5,684 nt of DNA from Candidatus Omnitrophota bacterium (GTDB lineage Bacteria; Ratteibacteria; UBA8468; B48-G9; JAFGKM01), in the NCBI GenBank assembly GCA_022704985.1, contig JAKJFI010000066.1, forward strand, positions 1-5,684. Reading direction: 5' to 3'. A program made the translations under genes and the position numbers. The notes under the pieces are model-generated. The model searched no databases. It was not told where the DNA came from and was given only the letters and a program-made list of their open reading frames with translations. How positions within the stretch are numbered: position 1 is the stretch's first letter; the number at the start of each line of letters is the position of its first letter. Positions 1-5,468 of the stretch are shown one piece after another.

Positions 1-1
1 T

Positions 2-607
2 GCGCCTGTTGGATGCGCTGTCCTTGCGCACGATTATTTCAATTTTGACGTTACCGAGGCGGCGCACGGAAGGCCTCCTGCGGTGGCGACCGGCATAAAG
101 CGCTGTCTGCCGGACAGGGTTGTGTTTACCTACCAGGGTGATGGAGACCTTGCGGCGATAGGAACCGCGGAGATTATTCACGCGGCCGCAAGAGGCGAGA
201 ATATCACCGTTGTTTTCGTGAATAACGGAATCTACGGTATGACCAAGGGACAGATGGCGCCCACGACCCTTCCGGGACAAAAAACCACCACCACGCAGAA
301 AGGAAGGAACCCCTCATGTCACGGATTCCCGATAAGGGTCTGCGAGTTGCTCGCTACCCTTGAAGGCGTCGCATACCTTGAGAGGACAAAGATAGATACC
401 GTGCAGGATGTAATAAAGACGAAACAGGCGATAAAAAAAGCTTTCAGGTACCAGTTGGAGAATAAGGGGTTTTCGCTTGTCGAAGTCCTTTCGACCTGTC
501 CGACAAACTGGAAGATGACGCCAGCCCAGTCGATGGAATGGGTGCGCACGAAAATGGTTGCGTTTTTCCCTGTAGGAGTCTTTAAAGACACAGGGGAGCG
601 CGCATGA
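2..607 (+). CDS. 2-oxoacid:ferredoxin oxidoreductase, beta (TPP-binding) subunit, KorB/VorB-like; 5' end outside window
   Basis: This is the thiamine-pyrophosphate subunit of a cytoplasmic enzyme that oxidatively decarboxylates a 2-oxoacid to an acyl-CoA and reduces ferredoxin. The reading frame is open from base 2. The GTG at 83 is internal, because family-typical sequence (VGCAVLAHDYFN, then EAAHGRPPAVATGIK) lies before it, so the gene is truncated by the window edge. The TPP/Mg motif GDG is at bases 137-145, followed about 25 residues later by NN and then IYGMTKGQMAPTT, which is highly characteristic of KorB/VorB. Two of the cysteines that hold the proximal 4Fe-4S cluster are visible: the one in VGCA (bases 14-16) and the one in STCPTNW. 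The C-terminal signature MTPAQSMEWV...FP.GVFKD is also typical. The true substrate (2-oxoglutarate, branched-chain 2-oxoacid or other) cannot be read from this piece. The alpha subunit is presumably upstream. The stop overlaps the next start as ATGA. Confidence 0.93.
   Translation, partial: APVGCAVLAHDYFNFDVTEAAHGRPPAVATGIKRCLPDRVVFTYQGDGDLAAIGTAEIIHAAARGENITVVFVNNGIYGMTKGQMAPTTLPGQKTTTTQKGRNPSCHGFPIRVCELLATLEGVAYLERTKIDTVQDVIKTKQAIKKAFRYQLENKGFSLVEVLSTCPTNWKMTPAQSMEWVRTKMVAFFPVGVFKDTGERA
592..598 (+). promoter_or_regulatory. Ribosome binding site of the DUF1614 gene
   Basis: AGGGGAG lies 5 nt upstream of the ATG at 604, within the last codons of the oxidoreductase beta subunit. It fixes the start that forms the ATGA overlap. 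Confidence 0.7.
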
Positions 608-1263
608 TATTCCTGCCTATCTCAATCCTGATGCTTTTTCTGCTGATACTCCTTCTCCCTTTTTTCTTCTTTCTCGTCCATATTGAGATTATTCGGATAG
701 CGTTGAGCAAGATAGGACTTTCGCCTCAGATGGCTCTGTTGATATTTTTCCTGTCCCTTGCGGGGAGTTTTGTCAATATACCCGTATATTCCCGCGAAGC
801 AACCGTCATCCCCCCGCAAGAGATATTTCCTTCTTTCGGCTTTAATCCGTTCAGCGTACCGGCCGACCCGACAAAACAGATAATAGCGATAAATCTCGGG
901 GGTTGCATAATACCCCTGCTTCTGTGCATATACCTTCTCCCTAAAGCTCCCGTTCTTCCGACTGCATTCGCAACCGTCATAACCGTTCTGCTGTGTTTCA
1001 AGCTTGCCAGGGTAGTGCCGGGCACGGGCGTTGTGATACCCGCCCTGCTTCCTCCCCTGATAGCTGTTGCGCTCGCCTTCCTTTTTTCCCCGGGGAATAA
1101 GATACCTGTGGCTTATATTTCCGGAGTGCTGGGCGTGCTTATAGGGGCTGATATTTTCAACCTGCCGGTTTTAGGAAGGTATCCCGGGGTGATGAGTATA
1201 GGCGGAGCGGGCGTTTACGACGGGATTTTCCTTGTAGGCATTATCTCGGCGCTCCTTGCCTGA
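604..1263 (+). CDS. DUF1614 family integral membrane protein
   Basis: This 219-residue polytopic membrane protein has about seven hydrophobic segments, near residues 3-25, 40-60, 92-113, 117-135, 143-162, 166-184 and 199-217. I assign it to DUF1614 from the pattern of conserved loops: GSFVNIPV (55-62), INLGGCIIP (96-104), GADIFNLP (181-188) and the near-C-terminal SIGGAGVYDGIFLVGI (198-213). Family function is unknown, and the conserved small residues and prolines inside helices would suit a transporter or channel, but that is inference. Its ATG overlaps the upstream oxidoreductase stop by 4 bp, and an AGGGGAG ribosome binding site (592-598) lies 5 nt before it inside the upstream gene. The start is therefore well supported and translation is probably coupled. 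It occupies the place where an oxidoreductase gamma subunit gene is often found. Confidence 0.85.
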   Translation: MIFLPISILMLFLLILLLPFFFFLVHIEIIRIALSKIGLSPQMALLIFFLSLAGSFVNIPVYSREATVIPPQEIFPSFGFNPFSVPADPTKQIIAINLGGCIIPLLLCIYLLPKAPVLPTAFATVITVLLCFKLARVVPGTGVVIPALLPPLIAVALAFLFSPGNKIPVAYISGVLGVLIGADIFNLPVLGRYPGVMSIGGAGVYDGIFLVGIISALLA

Positions 1264-1267
1264 ACTT

Positions 1268-1981
1268 ATGAAAAATTACGACAACGCAATAAAAAACTGG
1301 CCTGACGACGAGAAGCCCCGCGAAAAACTTTTGAGGTTAGGAGAGCACACGCTCACCGATACTGAACTGCTGGCGATTCTCCTGCGAACCGGGGTGAAGG
1401 GCGCAAGCGCCATTGACCTTGCAAGAAATATAATCCGGAGGTTCGGCTCTTTCCGCAACATGAGCCACACCGGCATAAACAGGTGGAAGGGCATAAAAGG
1501 GCTCGGGGAAGCTAAACTTTGCCAGATAAAGGCGGCGATTGAAATAGGCAGGCGGTTCAGGGAAACGGAGATGCGCGAGGAAAGACCCAAAATTTCAAAG
1601 CCCGAAGACTTGATATGTTACATAATGCCGAGGTACAGGGACCTTAATTTCGAACTGTTCACTGCGTTTCACCTTGACTCAAAGAACAGGATTCTTGAAA
1701 GGTGCGAGATTGAGCAAGGCACGGTCAATCAGGCAAATCCAATCGTTCAGGAGGTGTTCAGAAAGGCGATTGACAACTTTGCCGCGTCCATCATATGCGT
1801 GCATAACCATCCTTCCGGCGACCCTGAACCCAGCAGGGAGGACAGGGAGTTCACCAGGATTCTTGTAAAAGCAGGAGAATTGTTGAACGTAAAGGTTCTT
1901 GACCATATAATAATAGGTGATAACCGGTATTACAGTTTTGCGGACCACAACCTCACAACCGAATCTTTTTCTCCGCAATAA
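1268..1981 (+). CDS. radC: RadC family protein (UPF0758, JAB/MPN metalloprotease-like fold)
   Basis: This 237-residue protein has standard RadC architecture. The N-terminal UPF0758 region contains NWPDDEKPREKLL and TDTELLAILLRTG. A helix-hairpin-helix segment follows (about residues 73-96, GIKGLGEAKLCQIKAA). The C-terminal JAB domain contains HNHPSGDPEPSRED. The JAMM-type residues His179, His181, Ser189 and Asp192 are all present, so metal binding is likely. The DHIIIG and YYSF stretches close the domain. RadC was once linked to DNA repair, but its biochemical role is unsettled. One oddity is that the usual HPRE (or YPRE) block is IVQE here (residues 159-162). I chose the ATG at 1268, 4 nt after the DUF1614 stop. 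A TTG at 1256 would add four residues and overlap that gene by 8 bp. Neither start has a convincing Shine-Dalgarno site, so coupling to upstream translation is likely. Confidence 0.93.
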   Translation: MKNYDNAIKNWPDDEKPREKLLRLGEHTLTDTELLAILLRTGVKGASAIDLARNIIRRFGSFRNMSHTGINRWKGIKGLGEAKLCQIKAAIEIGRRFRETEMREERPKISKPEDLICYIMPRYRDLNFELFTAFHLDSKNRILERCEIEQGTVNQANPIVQEVFRKAIDNFAASIICVHNHPSGDPEPSREDREFTRILVKAGELLNVKVLDHIIIGDNRYYSFADHNLTTESFSPQ

Positions 1982-1990
1982 AGAGGGATG

Positions 1991-2000
1991 AGGGGGGGGA
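1991..2000 (+). promoter_or_regulatory. G8 homopolymer ribosome binding site of the first epimerase
   Basis: The ten bases directly before the ATG at 2001 are A, eight G and A. No canonical AGGAGG lies closer; a GAGGG at 1983-1987 is too far away (13 nt). The G-run is therefore the best Shine-Dalgarno candidate, although it sits very near the start. Confidence 0.5.
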
Positions 2001-2978
2001 ATGGCTAAAAAAATACTTTTGACAGGCTGTTGCGGGTTTATCGCAAGCCGCGTGGGACAAAAACTCCTGAATGAGAGAAACTGCGAGGTGCTTGGGGTTG
2101 ACGAACTCAACGACTATTACGACGTGCGCCTCAAGCAATGGCGTCTTGCGCAGTTGAAGAAAAACAGGAACTTCACCTTTATCAGGCAGGACATCGCTTC
2201 CCCTGAGATGGCGGGCATCGTGAAGGAATTTGCGCCGGATGCCATAGTCAACCTTGCGGCAAGAGCCGGCGTAAGGGCAAGCATAACCGACCCATTCATA
2301 TATTTCAGGGCAAATCTCGCGGGGACTCTCAACCTTCTTGAATCCGCAAAAGAGCTGGGCGTGAAGAAATTCATCCTGTCGTCAACCTCCTCGGTCTATG
2401 CGGGGGAGGAAATGCCTTTCAGCGAATCCCTCGCTGTCAACCGTCCCATTTCCCCGTATGCGGCGTCAAAAAAATCAGCGGAGGCGGTCTGCTACACCTA
2501 CCATTACCTGTACGGCATCAACGTCACGGTATTCAGGTACTTTACCGTCTACGGTCCTGCCGGAAGACCCGATATGAGCATATTCAAGTTCATAAAGCTG
2601 ATAGACCAGGGTGAACCGATAACCGTTTACGGCGACGGGACGCAGGAAAGGGATTTCACGTATGTTGAGGATATTGCGGAGGGAACTGTAAGGGGGCTGG
2701 ATATTGAAGGGTTCAACACGATAAATCTCGGCGGCAACCACCCGTACTCCCTCAATGAGCTGATAGCGTTCATTGAGCAAGAACTCGGCAAAGAGGCAGT
2801 GAGAATTGCGCAGCCGTTTCAGAAGACCGACATCTATGCCACCTGGGCGGATATAGGGAACGCTGAACGGCTTCTGAAGTGGCATCCCGAAACGACACTT
2901 GAGGAAGGCGTGAGGAAGACCGTTGAATGGTATAAGGAAAACAGAAACTGGGTGAAAGACATCGCCCTCGTAGATTGA
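2001..2978 (+). CDS. Extended-SDR NAD-dependent epimerase, probable UDP-glucuronate 4-epimerase
   Basis: This 325-residue cytoplasmic sugar-nucleotide epimerase has the usual length for its family. An N-terminal Rossmann fold carries TGCCGFIAS (Gly9, Gly12 and Ala15, where the third glycine of GxxGxxG is more usual). Asp34 ends beta-2 and fits NAD binding. The NLAARAGVR block is at 84-92. The catalytic set is Thr129 in the SSTSSVY block plus Tyr153 and Lys157 in SPYAASK. GDGTQERDFTYVEDIA (211-226) is the standard substrate-domain motif. DELNDYYDVRLK (34-45), AGVRASI and VYGPAGRPDM (183-192) are typical of UDP-glucuronate 4-epimerases, which make UDP-galacturonate for capsule, LPS or other polysaccharide. 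A related 4-epimerase or dehydratase cannot be excluded. It starts 19 nt after radC behind an unusual G8 ribosome binding site. Confidence 0.88.
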   Translation: MAKKILLTGCCGFIASRVGQKLLNERNCEVLGVDELNDYYDVRLKQWRLAQLKKNRNFTFIRQDIASPEMAGIVKEFAPDAIVNLAARAGVRASITDPFIYFRANLAGTLNLLESAKELGVKKFILSSTSSVYAGEEMPFSESLAVNRPISPYAASKKSAEAVCYTYHYLYGINVTVFRYFTVYGPAGRPDMSIFKFIKLIDQGEPITVYGDGTQERDFTYVEDIAEGTVRGLDIEGFNTINLGGNHPYSLNELIAFIEQELGKEAVRIAQPFQKTDIYATWADIGNAERLLKWHPETTLEEGVRKTVEWYKENRNWVKDIALVD

Positions 2979-2991
2979 TAACCATACCGCA

Positions 2992-3013
2992 CCGCTCCCC
3001 GGGTAGAGAGCGG
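2992..3013 (+). repeat. Short inverted repeat between the two epimerase genes
   Basis: CCGCTC (2992-2997) can pair with GAGCGG (3008-3013), leaving a 10-nt loop that contains CCCGGG. No T-run follows, so it is not an intrinsic terminator. Its 3' arm directly abuts the AAAGGAAG ribosome binding site (3014-3021) of the downstream epimerase and might affect access to it. With a 6-bp stem it could also be chance. Confidence 0.35.
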
Positions 3014-3027
3014 AAAGGAAGAAAAAC

Positions 3028-3957
3028 ATGAAAATACTGGTTACCGGAGGTTGCGGGTTCATCGGCAGCCATCTGACCGACAGGCTTATAGAAAAAGGGC
3101 ACGAAGTTTCCATTATAGACAACCTTTCAACCGGAAAAATCGAGAACCTCAACAGCAGTGCTGGGTTTTATAACTGCGATATACGCGATACGGCAGGGAT
3201 GCGCAGAGCGTTCGAGCAGGAAAAACCCGAGGTTGTCTTTCACCTTGCCGCGCAGATAAACGTGAGAAAATCCGAGGAAAACCCATTTCTCGATACCGAC
3301 GTAAACATCAACGGCTCCATCAACGTAATAAAGAACTTCCTGAACGTAGAAGGAAGAAAAAAAATCATCTTCGCATCTACCGGCGGTGTAATCTACGGGG
3401 AAACGGACATACTGCCGACGCCTGAAACCGAGGAGCCGTTCCCTCTGTGTCCCTACGGAATCTCAAAACTTGCCGTTGAAAAATACCTGGTTTATTTCTC
3501 GCATTTCTACAAACTGGGTTTTGCGGCCTTGAGGTTCGGCAACGTTTACGGGCCGAGACAGAACGCTTACGCCGAGGCGGGCGTCATAGCGATATTCTCC
3601 ACCAACATACTTGAAAAAAAGACCCCGGTTATCTTCGGCGATGGAGAACAGACGAGGGATTTTATATACATAGACGACGTTCTCGACGCCAACATCACAA
3701 TGATGGAAAACGACATTACGGGCATCTTCAACGTGGGTACCGGAAAAGAGACAAGCGTAAACCGTATCTTCAGCTGTGTGAAGGAGGTCTCCGGGCAGAA
3801 TGTGAGCAAGACCCACGCCGGCCCAAGGAAGGGAGAGATAAAGAGGAGTTGCATATCATCCGAAAAGATTTCCCGCATGACCGGATGGCGTCCGGCGGTC
3901 GAGATAGAGGCGGGTATCAGGAAAACCTTCGACTGGTTCAAATCTTCCCTAATCTGA
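3028..3957 (+). CDS. GalE-like extended-SDR UDP-hexose 4-epimerase
   Basis: This 309-residue protein matches the short bacterial/archaeal GalE group (about 305-315 residues). It has a full TGGCGFIGSH motif (Gly7, Gly10, Gly13), Asp31 in DNLSTGK for NAD, and HLAAQINVR at 72-80. The catalytic residues are Thr118 in the STGGVIYG block and Tyr143 and Lys147 in CPYGISK. RFGNVYGPRQ (169-178), GDGEQTRDFIYIDDV and the C-terminal GPRKGEIKRSCIS...GWRPAVE are classic GalE features. It probably interconverts UDP-glucose and UDP-galactose or their N-acetyl forms; the sequence does not decide which. Its start is supported by AAAGGAAG 6-7 nt upstream. It is only distantly similar to the preceding epimerase, so this is a pair of different specificities rather than a recent duplication. 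Its 3' end overlaps the convergent pseudopilin gene by 9 bp. Confidence 0.9.
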   Translation: MKILVTGGCGFIGSHLTDRLIEKGHEVSIIDNLSTGKIENLNSSAGFYNCDIRDTAGMRRAFEQEKPEVVFHLAAQINVRKSEENPFLDTDVNINGSINVIKNFLNVEGRKKIIFASTGGVIYGETDILPTPETEEPFPLCPYGISKLAVEKYLVYFSHFYKLGFAALRFGNVYGPRQNAYAEAGVIAIFSTNILEKKTPVIFGDGEQTRDFIYIDDVLDANITMMENDITGIFNVGTGKETSVNRIFSCVKEVSGQNVSKTHAGPRKGEIKRSCISSEKISRMTGWRPAVEIEAGIRKTFDWFKSSLI

Positions 3958-4656
3958 AGATGTTTCCCATTCCGGTCCGCTCAGATATACGTTGTAGTTT
4001 TTAAACGCGAGATTCTGAACCTTCTGGTTATACATCCTGTAGTGCCAGAAGCATCTGACGATGGGGGTATTCCCTCCGAAACCTCCGAAGGATGCCTGCC
4101 ACAACTTGGCTTCTTTCCATGAAACGGAACCGTCGCCGTTCTTGTCCGCCTGCGTTATTTCCTCGAGCGTCTTGTCCAGCATGAACCAAGAACACTCGTT
4201 GGGATTGAACTCGTACATGTAACTGCATGCGGTTATTTCGGGATTCCGCTGGTTGAAACCGGCGATTGCTCCCTCGTAGGGAGCGGTATATTCCGCGTCG
4301 GGGATATTTTCGGGCGGTATGTCGTTTATCTCGGGGAAGGAGAGATGTCCGTGTCCCGTCAGACCTTTTTCCTTGTCGGTAATGCAGATAAAACTCTTCG
4401 GCGTGCTGATATAGGATTTATACAGCGTTGAGAGCCAGGGCGGATAGTCCTTGAAGTCCTGGTAATACATTTCAATGGCAATGCTCATCTGGTGGAGATT
4501 GTTGATGCAATTGGTCTGCCTGCCCTTTTCTCTTGCCGTAGAAAGGGACGGTAGAAGCTGACCCGCAAGCATCGAAATAATTGCTATGACTACGAGCAGT
4601 TCGATTAATGTAAATCCTCCATCTGCGCTGAAGTTTCGGCGGATTAACCCCTTCAT
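3949..4656 (-). CDS. Type IV pilin-like/pseudopilin (DUF1559-like) with an EF-hand loop
   Basis: This is a 235-residue exported filament-type protein. A short basic leader ends at Gly14. The mature N terminus follows as FTLIELLVVIAIISMLAG, with Glu at mature position 5 (residue 19), so it is a class III prepilin peptidase substrate that would be cleaved after Gly14 and N-methylated. The hydrophobic helix spans about 15-38, followed by the polar helix TAREKGRQTNCINNLHQM. The SFICITD stretch and the C-terminal PIVRCFWHYR block resemble the long H-X9-DG/DUF1559 pseudopilins, though a clear terminal H-X9-DG is not seen. Residues 171-182 (DKNGDGSVSWKE) are a perfect EF-hand calcium loop. Five cysteines (50, 91, 144, 155, 202) could form disulphides outside the membrane. 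The start is fixed by AAAGGAGG 10 nt upstream. No secretion or pilus assembly genes are in view, so its machinery must lie elsewhere. Confidence 0.87.
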   Translation of the reverse strand: MKGLIRRNFSADGGFTLIELLVVIAIISMLAGQLLPSLSTAREKGRQTNCINNLHQMSIAIEMYYQDFKDYPPWLSTLYKSYISTPKSFICITDKEKGLTGHGHLSFPEINDIPPENIPDAEYTAPYEGAIAGFNQRNPEITACSYMYEFNPNECSWFMLDKTLEEITQADKNGDGSVSWKEAKLWQASFGGFGGNTPIVRCFWHYRMYNQKVQNLAFKNYNVYLSGPEWETSSD

Positions 4657-4666
4657 TGTTTCCTTG

Positions 4667-4674
4667 CCTCCTTT
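4667..4674 (-). promoter_or_regulatory. Ribosome binding site of the pseudopilin gene
   Basis: On the minus strand AAAGGAGG lies 10 nt upstream of the ATG at 4656. It is the strongest Shine-Dalgarno match in the window, which suits a structural protein made in quantity. Confidence 0.75.
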
Positions 4675-4689
4675 GCCCTCATTTGTTTT

Positions 4690-4724
4690 CCCTCTCCCTT
4701 GAGGAGAGAACGGCAGGGTGAGGG
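4690..4724. repeat. Degenerate interspersed inverted-repeat element (CCCTCTCCCTTGAGG type)
   Basis: The gap between the HEAT-repeat and pseudopilin genes contains CCCTCTCCCTTGAGGAGAG followed by AACGGCAGGGTGAGGGCG. CTCTCC (4692-4697) pairs with GGAGAG (4703-4708) across a 5-nt loop. The block resembles an intergenic repeat seen scattered through many bacterial genomes, whose fuller form reads CCCTCTCCCTTGAGGGAGAGGG next to AGGGTGAGGG. Here the 3' arm has lost a G and the flank is altered, so it looks like an old copy. No T-run follows on either strand, so it is not a simple terminator. It lies about 16 nt upstream of the pseudopilin ribosome binding site. Confidence 0.55.
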
Positions 4725-4757
4725 CGATGTTTGAACGACGGCGTCTCCAGTTTGTTT

Positions 4758-5468
4758 TTACTTCGCCGTCGCCTGATTTGCCGTTTTTTTCCGTCCCTCT
4801 TTTATAAGCGTGTACGCCAGGTTTTTAATGTCCCTGTTATTATCGTTGTAGTAAATGTTCCACAGTCTGCTCTCCGTTGCGGAATCCAGCTGATATTTCC
4901 CTGTCATGCGGAGCGCCTGTATCCTGATGGCGGTCTCCTGCGAAGCATCTTCTCCGACGGACAACATCCTGTCTCTGTATGCGGGGTCGGTTACGGTGTC
5001 GATGTAAGAGAGTATAAACATCTTCGTTTCGGCATCTTCTCTGTCAAACCTCTCCATTAGTTGAGAGACGTTATCCCTGTCGAGCTTTATCAGGGTCTCC
5101 ATTACCGTATATTTCACGTCTTTCGGCGTTCCGTCCAGCAGAGACAGCAGTTGTTCCTTGTCAACCTTTCCCAGACTTGTGGCGGCGGCCCTTTTTATGT
5201 CGGGTCTGGCGTCTTCCTTTACTATCCTGACCAGGGATGGAACGGCGGCTTTAACGCCAAGTCTGCCTACCTCGTATATGGCGAACTTCTTTTCTTCTAT
5301 TGACTCGCTGGCGAGTTTTCTTGTGAATTCCCTGGGCCCCGGAACGCCTCCTTTTGATGCCCATGCAGTAATTTTTACTATGGACAAAAAGATGAAGAAT
5401 ACGCATATCCACAACAAGATTTTCCTGCGGTTGGACAGACTACCGTAGAACTCCTTCAGATATTCCAT
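4758..5468 (-). CDS. Membrane-anchored HEAT-repeat domain protein
   Basis: This 236-residue protein has a short basic N terminus (SNRRK, 12-16), a single hydrophobic segment (about 17-37, ILLWICVFFIFLSIVKITAW) and then a soluble alpha-helical domain. The lack of a clear signal peptidase site suggests an uncleaved anchor with the rest outside the cytoplasm. The domain consists of paired helices of HEAT type, clearest at about 56-84 (EKKFAIYEVGRLGVKAAVPS), 88-111 (RPDIKRAAATSLGKVDKEQL) and 115-140, with weaker units to about 225. HEAT repeats are protein-protein scaffolds, and there is no enzyme motif, so the partner is unknown. The start is supported by GGGAGA (5475-5480), 6-7 nt upstream. It probably shares a transcript with the pseudopilin gene 101 bp downstream, as no terminator separates them. 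Confidence 0.8.
   Translation of the reverse strand: MEYLKEFYGSLSNRRKILLWICVFFIFLSIVKITAWASKGGVPGPREFTRKLASESIEEKKFAIYEVGRLGVKAAVPSLVRIVKEDARPDIKRAAATSLGKVDKEQLLSLLDGTPKDVKYTVMETLIKLDRDNVSQLMERFDREDAETKMFILSYIDTVTDPAYRDRMLSVGEDASQETAIRIQALRMTGKYQLDSATESRLWNIYYNDNNRDIKNLAYTLIKEGRKKTANQATAK

Noticed and set aside
83..607. GTG at 83 as the true start of the oxidoreductase beta subunit
   Set aside because: The frame stays open to the window edge, and the upstream residues match the family, including a cluster cysteine. The gene is truncated by the window rather than short.
726..1025. Minus-strand open frame inside the DUF1614 gene
   Set aside because: It is opposite conserved DUF1614 loops and has no supporting ribosome binding site or motifs.
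2475..3152. Long minus-strand open frame (225 codons) across the epimerase junction
   Set aside because: It lies opposite two genes with full family motifs, and its translation shows no recognisable domain. It is an antisense shadow.
4692..4708. CTCTCC/GGAGAG hairpin as a terminator between the HEAT-repeat and pseudopilin genes
   Set aside because: In the minus-strand direction the hairpin is followed by GGGAAAACAAATG, with no T-run. It fits a repeat relic better.
4731..5448. Plus-strand open frames opposite the HEAT-repeat gene
   Set aside because: Their translations lack domain features. The minus strand encodes a coherent membrane anchor plus HEAT repeats with a good ribosome binding site.
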